In this document: positions 51,931 through 62,460 of the stretch, piece by piece | Layout of the letters: every line of letters starts with the position of its first letter | Numbering within the stretch: the first letter of the stretch is position 1 | Notes under the pieces: generated by a model | The model's database searches: none | What the model saw: only the letters and a program-made list of their open reading frames with translations | What the model was told of the DNA's origin: nothing | Translations under genes and position numbers: made by a program | Assembly: GCF_016920785.2 (NCBI RefSeq) | Contig: NW_024609857.1 | Location: 134,533,094-134,597,093, forward strand | DNA from: Ixodes scapularis | Taxonomy: Eukaryota > Arthropoda > Arachnida > Ixodida > Ixodidae | DNA: 64,000 bases | Reading direction: 5' to 3'

Positions 51931-54380
51931 CCAAAGCAGCCCGTACCAATGAATTGGTCGGCGAGGGTTCGTGCCAAACGACCCTCGATTACGTCTCGAG
52001 GAGCGACCACGGGAGATTAAGGATTACCTTCGGCGACCTTTGTCCCTGATGCCGAAGGTGCTGAATCGAAGATTCTGAATCCCTGATTACCCCAAAGCTC
52101 CTCATGTCCATCACCTCAACAAGAGGTAAGCACGACAAAGCAGGTGAGCGGCGATGCAGTGACAGTGGATTTGGTGTCGGTTGTCGTCCAAGGACAATAC
52201 CTAAAAATTTGCTGACACCAATTTTCTGTGTCCACTCCACGAAGCACACAATTTCCAACTTTGAGGGAGAATGCCCCTGAGTGACTTGAAGGAATAGGAT
52301 GGTTGGTTGCTCTCAAAAGTGAACTGCAAGCATCACCAAACTTGGATAGCAAACAAAAATTGTTGCCAGCTTTCAAGTCAACGGTACAGCAAAAGGCACA
52401 GCCACGTAAGCAATACATGCCCGAACTTGCTACATTGATGCCGAAAACTACCAGGAAAATTTTCGGATTAGAAGCCAGCCCTGCAGCTTCAGTGCACATG
52501 ACGTATGATTACAAGACAGCATCAGTCGGTCAAAGTTGCCACTTGACCAAACTGAACACCGACGTGCCAGGAACGTCATCCGACAACAAGGTCCACAGGT
52601 ACTACGACTGAACGCCTGACACGAGACTGTCGCAGAAAGAACTCGTTATGGAACCATTTACTAAGACTCAATAATTTTGTAATCAAGTGGAAATAAACAT
52701 ATTTGATACACTAACCAGATAAACATATTTCCGCTTGCCTTCATGCCTTGAGAGTCAACACACCGAGAATTGTGTCCATTGCACGCTCTGGACCTTACAA
52801 GGACACTCGCTTCTCTGACCCTTCAATATTAATTAAGGGGTCATACCAGACTGGCAGACTTCTTGCAAGGGGCTGCACTCAATCAACCTTTCCTGAACAT
52901 GTGGTGCATCCGAAAACCAACTCCAGTGATGTGAAAATGTTATTTATTAATTTATTCCTTCCAGGGGCCTTCGTAGGCATTGCAGAGAGGATACTTAAAA
53001 CTACACACATGATAATAGCATTAAAGCACACTGCTGTAACTTGTTAATTGGAAAAACAAACATACCTCTGAGCATATAGTTTAATAGTATGTGTTGATGC
53101 ATTGTTATATAGCATGACACTTCCTATATGTATGACACAATAGACCCTTTGCAGAACCTTATCAAGCAACACAACCGTCACCATTTTTTTCGGCGCAAAG
53201 CACACAAATGGGCCCCAGTTCACGTCGAACGCCAATGCAGCATTTGAGTCCAATAGGTGCTGAGCCGAATTCACAGGGATGGCGGACATAACATTCTTGT
53301 CGAACAAATACCCAAAGTATGAAAGCCTGGGGTAATTACAGTAGTAGCTACTGTAATTTGTTTCATCAGAATTTGGCAGACGGCAAAGGCTACGGTCTCG
53401 GTGAGTCAATACACACATTGGAAAGAGGCACATGACAGCATATCACCAGAGTGCTCGTCTGCACAGATTTGTCACACACCTTCGCTCCGTCTCTCTGATT
53501 GGCTCGAGGGGCTGTGGCGGTTGGCCTTTTCCAAGTTACGGTGATGCGAAGTATAGACAGCCCACACTTTTAAAAAGAGTCTATTGAAGAGACCGAAAGG
53601 AATGGTAGTCAACATTTCTCAACAAGACTGCTCTCCAGGCATGGGATGAACACAAATATGAATCATCTTATCCAGGTAATTAGAACAATTAAATAATTGA
53701 CCGACTAATACAATGCACTCTTGATGGAAAAGAGTATAGCTGCACTAAATCCTACAAAACAGAAAAAATGCGCAGTTAATCTATGCATGCACCAAAACAG
53801 TTGTTCTTATAGCAAGTCGAATAGCTTTGAAGCAGGTGCCTGCAACGATTTATTCTTCCCCATACTCAATAAAACGCCATCCTCGTAGCTGAAAATAAGG
53901 GTGCACTTCGCACTCACACACACACACACACAAAAAAAAAGGGAAGAAAAGCGATCGAATGTAGAATCGTGGATTAGCACAAAAGGTTAAAATCGCAGGA
54001 GCTTCCTCGCTAAAAGTTGTTATGGTTTTTCGGTGACGGAGGGCTGAAACAACTTCCCTTAGGCCGTAACGCGACGTATGCATTTCGCGTAGATTCTTAG
54101 ATAATTCAACGTTCAAACAAAGTAAGAGAATGCGAAAATTTCATGTTAAAAGCACTCAAAGTTCTATCGATCCTCGGACACATCCCGGAATCCAAGCACC
54201 AGTACGGCGATGCAGAGCTGATGCTGTCTCACAGGCGTTAATATCCAGATGATCCAGAGCGATCTTGCGCAATAACGGTATAAAGTCTCATTCCTTCATA
54301 TTTTCAATTTATACCTGCGTCAGCGAGCACGAAGAAGCCCGAAGTCGTCGGAAAGCAGCTGCACATCACGGCTACCGCGC
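51931..54380. other. Interior of the TIR element without a recognised gene
   Basis: ORFs of 100-130 codons (52303-52611 plus; 53044-53433 minus) have no domain I recognise. A (CA)n run and a poly-A occur at about 53917-53941. Other features are unassigned. Confidence 0.4.
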
Positions 54381-54887
54381 ACAGAACAAACTCGCATCCG
54401 CCAGCTCTGGGCGCTGCCATCTTACCTGTGACGTCACGGCTCTTGGGAGGTCACGGGACGAGTGGTCACATTTGCGTAAAATATGGCGGCAACCGGGGGG
54501 GTGCCACTTCCGAACTTCCGGTTTATCACTCTAAGCCCCTCTACCTCGTTGCAGAGGACGCACTATTTTATGGGGTGAACGTAGACACGGTCGGCGATGC
54601 AAACCGGTGCGCTAGCTTTGACTGCGTTGCACGCTATGTATGAAACGGAGTATAGTCTTGAATAAGCTGCTGCACCTTCACTCACTCCCAGAGACGCACC
54701 CCACGACAGTTTTAGAAATATGTAAAATGCAGACGCAGGATTCGGTTTAGAATAATACGCACGACGCGAAACTTGTTGGATCTCGTATAAAACAAATTCT
54801 CAAAACGAGTACTCGCAGGTGTACCTATGTGGAAAGATGCCCGCTTCATACGGAGCGAACTCAGGTTCCATAAAATAAACATACGTG

Positions 54888-55020
54888 CTTTTTTTTTTTT
54901 TACAATTATTATTGAGAAAAATTAATGTAGACGAAACTTCGTGCGTACCTTTTTTTTCTTTCCTTTTTAATTTTTTTTGCACAATTATTATTGAAAAAAA
55001 AATGTTGTCGACGAAACTTT
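54888..55020 (+). repeat. Two-copy direct repeat near a T-rich stretch
   Basis: ACAATTATTATTGAGAAAAA, then GACGAAACTTCG, is followed about 75 bp later by ACAATTATTATTGAAAAAAA, then GACGAAACTTTG. Both are preceded by poly-T runs. Confidence 0.6.
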
Positions 55021-55112
55021 GAACTAAATGGTATGGGACACCCTTTCTAGAGGTGCATACGGAAACGGCAAGGCTTGGGTGTTGGCTGGACGCCGCGAAG
55101 CAGCATTCATAC

Positions 55113-55157
55113 TTTTTTTTTTGGGGGGGGGGGGGGAGGGGGGGGCGGGCGGGGTGT
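55113..55157. repeat. G-rich tract
   Basis: T-rich bases are followed by about 45 bases that are almost all G, broken by A and C. It is a likely G-quadruplex former and a possible assembly weak point. Confidence 0.85.
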
Positions 55158-55329
55158 AGGGCAAATGCTGCTGACCTGTGACTCCCGTTGAGAAGGGAAA
55201 GAGTCAGAACAGAATCACACGAATCATTGACTCTCTAAGAGAGTCGTGAAGTGTCAAGGAAATTCATGGAGGCAGCGAAGAGAGTCATGGAAGCAGCGAC
55301 TCCCTTTGGACTCTTTTTTTCTTAAGAGT

Positions 55330-58018
55330 GCAGAACACGACATCGACCCAAAGCTTCCAGCTACTGAATGAGGACGGCTGCTTGACCTCCTCAGCGAATT
55401 TGGCAAGTGTTTTGCCACAACATCAAGTGTCCGACAAACCACGGTAGTGAAGCACCGCATGATTACTGACAAAGACGCATTCTCTGTCCACCTGTCACCG
55501 TACCGAGGCTTCTTAAAGGGAAAAAAGGTGATTCAAGATTAAGTCCAGGAAATTCTCGACGACGATATCATTTAACCGTCAAGAAGTCTGCGGCCGTCCC
55601 CAACCGTATTTGTAAAGAAGAAGGACGAAACCTTGACGTACTGCCTGGACTATCGTCTATTTAACGGTGTGACTAAGAAAGATGTCTATCCGCTCTCATG
55701 CATCGACGAAACGTTAGACCGACCCTGTCACTCCCTATATTTTTCTCCGATGGACCTGAAGAGCGGCTACTCGTAGATTGAAGTCGACGAACGCGACCGC
55801 GAAAAAGTTTTTCGTCACTCCCGACGGACTGTACGAGTTCAAAGTGATGACGTTCAAACTTTTTACAGCACAACCCACCTTCCAGTGTGTCATGTACACC
55901 GTGCTTGCAAGTCTGAAATGGCAGAACTGCCTCGTCTAGCTGGACGATGCTGTGATAATTTCACAAGATTTCGACGAACAGCTGAGATTCTTCAAGCCAT
56001 CAAGACCGCCTGCCTGTCACTCAAACAAACAACGTGTCGTTTCGCCTATGGTGAACTAAACTTCCTTGGCTTCGTTGTGAACAACAAAGGTGTTCTTCCT
56101 GGCTCCGAGAAGACCCGTGCCGTGGCTGTATCTTCTCCGCCGTCTGACAAGGCCGTGACTAGATTTTAAAAATCTGTGCCTACTACAGGCGCTTTGTTCG
56201 ATACTTCGTCATGCTGTCCGCACAACTTGCGGACCTCACGAAGCACGCAGTAAAGTGCGAGTAAACAGAACACCAGCAGTCATTTGACAAGCTCAAACGA
56301 AGACTCCACGCGCCCCCGATTCTTGGCCATTTCAACCAGTTCCCTAAAACAGAGATCCACACCGACGACGGTAACACCGGACTATGCGCGGTACTATTCC
56401 TAACCCTGGACGGGGCAGAGCGAGTCATCGCATACGGAAGTCTGACGGTGTCTAACGGGGTGAGAAAATACTCAACGACTAAAAAGGAGTGCCGTGCTGT
56501 CGTCTGGGCAATAACAAAGTTCCGCCCATATTTATATGGAAGTCCTTTTCGCCTGGTCACAGACCACCACTCGCTCATCTGGCTCGCGAACCTGAGGACC
56601 CCTTCGGATGCCTCCCCCGGTGAAGGGTACGACTGCAGGAGCTAGACATGACTGTGGTGTACAAGTCTGGCCGGAAGCAAATAACGCTGACTGCCTGTCA
56701 AGGGCCCCCACCGAGGTTGTTCCTGACTACACCGAAGACGACGATGATGAGTGTTTCCTAGGCGCTCTGGATGTAAGCGACAAGGCAGCACTCCAACGAG
56801 GCGACTCTCAACTGCGAGCACTCATCGGGCACCTCGAAGGACAAGAAATCGTTGTTCCCCTCGTTTACGTATGAACACATCCAATCTTTTCCATCCGAAA
56901 AGGTGTGCTCTACAAGGAGAACTTCAGCGACAACAACACGGCGTGGCTGTTGGTGATCCCCTCCAGTTTTCGAGATAAAAAAATGGAAGCCTGCAACGAG
57001 AACCCGACGGCGGACACCTTGGCTACAGCAGGACACTTGCCAGGATAAGCGAAACGTACTACCGGCCAAATTTTGCTAAAACAGTCCATCACTACTCCCG
57101 ATCTTGCCACGAGTGTCAACGACGGAAGAAACCACCAACGAGACGGGCAAGACTTCTTCAGCCTATTCCACCGCCATCTGCCCCATTCCAGCAAATCGGA
57201 ATGGATTTACTTGGACCGTTCCCCCTATCGACGCAAGGAAACAGATGAATAATCGTCGGGACACGGTACGCCGAGGTGAAAGCCCTTCCATCAGTTACGG
57301 CTGTGAAAGCCGCCAAGGTTTTCTTTAAGTCCATTGTCCTCCGGCACAGCGCCTCCGAAGTTCTCATTACTCACCGTGGATCATCGTTCATGGCTCAGCT
57401 GACGCAATAAATTATTCGTCCCAGCAGCACCAGCCACCGTCGAGACCCAGCGTACCATTCGCAGAAAATTGGAGTAATGGAAAAACTAAACGAAACAAAT
57501 CGCCCACATGATCTTCATGTACGTCGACGTACAGCACAAGACGTCGTACGAAGTGTTACCCTTCGTCACGTTTGAGTACAACACGGCGGTGCAAGAGACC
57601 ACAGGAGTAATATCGGTTCAGCTGGTGCATGGCCAAGAAGTAACGACCATGCTCGACGCGATGCTGCCCCACGAACCAGCTGACGACGCCCAGGTGGTGG
57701 CTCAACGAGCTGGAGAAGTTCGCTAGCTCGCCCGACTCTAGATTCAAGATCACCAACCTGTCGACGCCACCCGGTACAACCTTCGTCGAATGGACGTTTG
57801 CTTCAAGCACGTTGACCGCGTATGGGTATGGATCCCGATACGACGACGCGGTCTGAGCAAAAGCGCTACTTCGGAGCCTACAAAGTGCTTCGTCGACTTG
57901 GGGATCTAAACTACGAGGTGATTCCCGACGGAACACGGACTTCATCATGCGGCCTTCCACAACCGGAAGTCGTCCACATTGTTCGCCTCAAGCCGTACTA
58001 CCACCAATAGGACTGTGA
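55330..58018 (+). pseudogene. Ty3/gypsy pol relic (RT, RNase H, integrase)
   Basis: The RT region has SPTVFVKKKDETLTYCLDYR, SPMDLKSGYS and later FLGFVVNNKGVLPGSEKT. RNase H has YSTTKKECRAVVWAITKFRP and LVTDHHSLIWLANLR. Integrase has SRSCHECQRRKKPPTRRARL (zinc region) and GMDLLGPFP with the first catalytic Asp. The end has RRLGDLNYEVIPDGTRTSSC and VVHIVRLKPYY, a GPY/F-type tail. Stops and shifts are frequent throughout. The sequence leads to the polypurine-like AAAGAGGGGA and an LTR start at 58142. Confidence 0.75.
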
Positions 58019-58141
58019 AGTGAGTTTTTGTACTACGCTCGACAGGACCGTGTTTTGCAAGCCTCCGTAGTTTGCCATTATTTTTCCTTTGCTGCTTCAT
58101 TTCCCAGCATATTGCATTGACACGATGCTCTTTTTAAAGAG

Positions 58142-58550
58142 GGGAGTATTGCCACGCGCGTCGCCTAGCGAGCACATGCGTGGCCGAGTGGTTACAATGC
58201 TTGGCTTTCGTGCGGAGGCCCCGGGTTTTATTCCTGGCAGCGGGGTGGATTTTATTTATTCTTTCAATATAGCCTTCTCGTAAGTTCAAGAACCTTGTCG
58301 TCTGTTCGAGTTCAGAATATTCTACGCGCTGAATCTTCCACGCTGATTGTTCCAGAATCCCACGGGTGTACAAAAGTGGCTCAATGTGGCGAGCGGGGGT
58401 CAGTCCCACTTCAGCCTACGATCCTGCTGTTTCGGCGCCATCGACGCCTGCGACGCTAACCTTCTTTTAATTTTTTCTCACAATTTAGCTCCATTAAACG
58501 TTCAGTTTGCTTCAGTCTTCGTCGCCTCGTCGATTGTCATTCATGAAATA
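58142..58550 (+). repeat. LTR of the gypsy pol relic, starting with a tRNA-like segment
   Basis: It follows the purine tract AAAGAGGGGAG. It begins TATTGCCACGCGCGTCGCC and contains GCGTGGCCGAGTGGTTACAA (box-A-like) and a decayed box B (CCCGGGTTTTATTCC). The later part (GTGTACAAAAGTGGCTC to GTCATTCATGA) matches the LTR fragment at 30952-31160. The first 110 bp match 25378-25490. Only one LTR of this copy is recognisable. Confidence 0.6.
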
Positions 58551-59254
58551 TATTTGGGTAAGTATTGCATTTTAGTAAATAAATTGTTAATTCTTGATGA
58601 AGTGACAGGGTCTCAATTAGAATATTGCTGCGTCACCGAAAAATAGTTGATAAACCAACATAAAAATTATATATAGCACGTGCAGCATTTTACGCCGTTC
58701 CAACAAAATGCTAAGTTGGGACGCGTTTCACGATTTCGGTCTGTTATCGCTGCGCATCTCCGCGCAAGCAATGCCACCCCCATGTTTAAAACTCGCAACG
58801 TGCGTGCCCAGCCACGCATAGCACGTAGAAGAGGCAAGACAAGAAAGCCTCCGGACTGTCACATGAGGTTTGCCTTTTTGACGTCGGTGCCAGAGTAAAG
58901 ACGCATCTTTACGTGCCTCTATACGGTGCGTAGTCTTCGCAGGATCCATTGTGCCGACGTTTCCGGAAACACCCGGTATTTACCGCACAGATTACACGTT
59001 CATTATATGATACTGAACAACACACCAATTAACTCAATACTTGTCGCATTTTAGAGCTGTTTGATTTCTGGCCTATTTGAAAGCGCGCAAAATTATTCTA
59101 GAGCAACAATAATCGTTTCTATTAAAGTTTTTTTGCTCAAAAACTCGAGTCAATTTTCCCCTTAGGCTTCAACGCGGCAGGTTAATTGCGAACGTGGATA
59201 GCTAGTTAACGAGCCTAATTATAGCTGCCTCCTTGATGCTATGAGTTTGTTTTT
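58551..59254. other. Unassigned spacer
   Basis: No supported gene. CGTTTCCGGAAACACCCGG at about 58960 resembles the reverse complement of text near 23708-23725, possibly a shared MITE end, but a partner end was not found. Confidence 0.35.
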
Positions 59255-59878
59255 AGAGCGCAGCTCTTAGGGGCCCGTTCCCGGCTTGAGTGGCGTCGGC
59301 GTCGGCGTCGCCGTCGGCGTAACCGCAACCCTCGTAACCCTCGTGAGGGTTACGAGGGTTACGAGGGTTACGCCGATTTAGCGCGGAAAAATTTCCCCGC
59401 TAAATCTAGAGGAAAACTTTCCCCGCTAAATCTAGCGGAAAAAATTTCCCCGCTAAATCTAGCGGAAAAAATTTCCGCGCTAAATCTAGCGGAAACATTT
59501 CCCCGCTGAATCTAGCGGAAAAAATTTCCCCGCTAAATCTAGCGGAAAAAATTTCCCCGCTAAATCTAGCGGAAAACTTCCCCCGCTAAATCTAGCGGAA
59601 AAAATTTCCCCGCTAAATCTAGCGGAAAAATTTTGGTCACGTGACCCGGGGGTCACGTGACTCTGCAGGTCACGTGACCCCCTCCCGAGGTCACGTGACC
59701 TCTGAGGGGGCACGTGTTTGCTCCCACGTGACCCCACCAAGGTCACGTGCCCTCGGGGGGGGGGGTCACGTGACCCCCCCCCCCGAGAACACGTGGCCCT
59801 CAGTACTCTCCCCTCCTCCTCCTCAAGAGCTGCGCTCCAATTCGGCGTTACAGGGAGTGGTAAACGACTTTCACTTTT
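59255..59878 (+). mobile_element. Palindrome-packed repeat (HINE-like), copy E
   Basis: The left end is AGAGCGCAGCTCTTAGGGGC, then GTCGGC repeats. A short dyad of CGTAACCCT/AGGGTTACG words follows. Ten or so CCGCTAAATCTAGCGG palindromes alternate with AAAAAATTTCC (about 59380-59635). A run of GTCACGTGAC E-box palindromes follows (59636-59800). The right end is CTCCTCAAGAGCTGCGCTCC, then GGCGTTACAGGGAG and TTTCACTTTT. It abuts copy F directly. Confidence 0.88.
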
Positions 59879-60580
59879 AGAGCGCAGCTCTTAGGGGCCC
59901 GTTCCCGGCTTGAGCGGCGTCGCCGTCGGCGTCGGCGTCGGCGTCGGCGTAACCAAGGTCATCCCAAGGTCACGTGACCCCCAAGGTCACGTGACCCCTC
60001 CCAAGGTCATCTCAAGGTCACGTGACCCCACGTGACCCCCTGAAGGTCACGTGACCCCTCGAGGTCACGTGACCCCTTCCAAGGTCATCTCAAGGTCACG
60101 TGACCCCAAGATGACCCCACGTGACCCTTTGAAGGTCACGTGACCCCCAAGTCACGTGACCCCTCTGAGGTCACGTGACCCCCGAGGTCACGTGGCCGCC
60201 TCCCCAAGGTCACGTGACCCCCGAGGTCACGTGACCCCTTCCAAGGTCATCTCAAGCTCACGTGACCCCACGTGACCCCCAGGTCACGTGACCCCCCGAG
60301 GTCACGTGACCCCTCCAGGTCACGTGACCCCAAGGTCACGTGGGGGTCACCTTTGGGGTCACGTGGCCTTGAGGTCACCCCCAGGTCACGCCTCCCCGAG
60401 GTCACGTGACCCCCTCCCCGAAGTCACGTGACACCCCCCCCGGAGCATATTAAAGAATGAGGGGAGGAGGAGGAGAAGGGGGAGGGGTCTACCCTCCCCT
60501 CAGTACCCTTCACTCCTCCTCCTCAAGAGCTGCGCTCCAATTCGGCGTTACAGGGATTTGTAAACGGCTTTCACTTTTTT
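59879..60580 (+). mobile_element. Palindrome-packed repeat (HINE-like), copy F
   Basis: It starts AGAGCGCAGCTCTTAGGGGC immediately after the TTTCACTTTT end of copy E. The core (about 59955-60440) holds more than twenty GTCACGTGAC-type palindromes separated by CCCC and AAGGTCA or TCAAGGTCA words. The right end is CTCCTCAAGAGCTGCGCTCC, AATTCGGCGTTACAGGGA and a T-run. It has no coding capacity. Confidence 0.88.
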
Positions 60581-60583
60581 TTT

Positions 60584-62460
60584 ACCTGCAATAAAGTGAG
60601 CGGAACGATAGAATTTTCCGAGTAAGGTGACGCACCCTTCTAGACTACATGAGGCCTGTGATCAACACGATCTGCAAAATACAACTAATAGACATAGTCG
60701 TATCTTGCTCGCACGAGACATGATTTCTTCGGTAGCGTACCACTTTTAATGATTGATGATGCATCGCCAGTGTGTTAAAGATGAAGTGAAAATCCGAAGA
60801 CGTTCTCGAAATACTTCGCATTTCGGAAACTTTTTATCAGTTTTCCTTCATCGATTGGACAGGTTGATTAAAACAGGAATGTACTGCTCAACACAATGAC
60901 GCCTCCGTAGGGGGATGCGCGGTCGCCTCTAATAACCATTTGATAATTACTAACTTCACACTAAGAAACCATCGTATTCAACTCGAACTTTATCATTTAA
61001 TATCCTAGGTTTACCAGATGCTGTGTGACGTGAGTAAAGAGGGGACAAATAGTGAAAAAGAAAGCATGCTTCACGTGGAATAAATTCAACTTATCTTAGT
61101 CGTAAAACTTAGAATAACGGAAGTAAGTATATGTTGACCAATCTTAAAAGAAACACGCGAACCGTGTCTTAAGTCGTGGGGGCGTTATCCTGGTGGCAGC
61201 CTAATAATTACTTCATGACGTAACGCTCAATGGAACAGCCTAGGCCGGACATGAGGCGGTTCCCTTAAGGTCGAAACCGCGGCTGGACCGTTGACAACAA
61301 TTATGCAATGTAGCGCAATGGGATTGCCGATCAGTTTCTGGCAGGTCGAGTCTGCGCGCTATCTCCGGTCCGGCCGCAGTTTCGATCTTGAGCGAGCGAC
61401 CTTGCCGGTACGGGCTCTCAATTTGACCGCTACGACATGGAGCAGATGTTCGCCTGCCACTATGACAGGTATTCACCAGATAAGACACTGTTCGCCTCTT
61501 TCTCACAAGTTTTGTAAAAGCCATATAAAAACCCCTGCATGAGACTGCCTCCTACCAAAAAAAGTAACTCTTTTTTTTTGTTTAGGTTGCTCACATCGTG
61601 AACTTTTAGTGATAGTTTCGATTGAAAGCATATAGCAGATTGACTGATCACGTTACTGGAAGACTAAGTGGTGGTCTTAGTACAGTGTTTCTCGGATTTG
61701 CCACAGGCAAAAAAGCTGTCGAGTCTGAACCTCAACTACCTTATTGGCAACACCATAGAACACCACTATTTGATTTTTTTTTTAATTTAATTTCTTGGCT
61801 TCCAGGAGTTGCGTAGTTTGATGTCAGCACAAATAACTCGATTAGGTATTTCAATAGCTACGCTCATTGCTTAGCTCCGTTCCTTCTGCCATCATACACG
61901 AGCAATAAAAAAAAACAAAAAAACTCAGTACTGTGTATTAAAAATTGGGGTATTGTAGCGTTAACATCTGATCACCATTGCTTTTTAGAAGTGCAGCACA
62001 GGCACATTTTCTCACAGCAAGTATCACAAACCGCTCTCCTAATCTTAAAATTTGCTATTGATATAAATGAATTTCTGTTAATACTATCATTATAAGCGAG
62101 ACATTCACGAGAAATTGGAACTGTAAGAACAAAACAAACTGACTGATAAGAACAGTAAAGTGGATACTTAGCTATGTTATAAAAGTTATCTACATTGCCC
62201 CTAAAAAAAAAAAAGAAACAGCGCAAAGGTACACTCGTGCTTTGCCTTGCTACAAAAGTTGGGACAGACTGTTTTCTTCAAGAGAGCCCCAATATTGTTC
62301 TCTGAAAGCTGTAATATCATTCACAAACAAAGATGTCCTTCACTCATGAAGGACATTTTTCAACATTCAAAACAGCAAATAACAGTGACAATTTTTTTTT
62401 CTCCATTGGTCACTTTACACGGAGATAGGCAAAACCAATGCGTTGTGGATAATTTGTTTG
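60584..62460. other. Unassigned AT-rich DNA
   Basis: Short ORFs occur on both strands (61240-61542 is the most GC-rich patch) without recognised domains. I see no termini I can support. Confidence 0.4.

Larger units (their letters stand above)
49404..54549. mobile_element. 5.1-kb TIR element with 8-bp duplication, gag fragment inside
   Basis: The left end is CAACGAGGTAGAGGGGCTTA and the right end TAAGCCCCTCTACCTCGTTG, an exact match. The target duplication CAGAGGAC lies directly outside both ends. The inverted similarity continues for about 170 bp. On both sides it includes AAGATGGCAGCGC (YY1-like), GTGACGT(C/T)AC (CRE-like) and an ATAAACCGG block. An 8-bp duplication fits hAT or P elements, and CA...TG ends would fit P. 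No transposase is recognisable. A gypsy gag relic (50957-51930) lies inside. Confidence 0.72.

Noticed and set aside
53044..53433. 129-codon minus-strand ORF as a host gene or transposase
   Set aside because: No recognisable motif, and it lies inside the TIR element among stop-rich sequence.
49404..54549. Definite P element
   Set aside because: The 8-bp duplication and CA...TG ends would fit, but no THAP domain or P transposase was recognised. hAT remains equally possible.
23700..58980. MITE spanning or shared between 23708 and 58960 (TGTTTCCGGAAAC ends)
   Set aside because: Only single ends are visible at each place, in opposite orientation, with no partner TIR or duplication.
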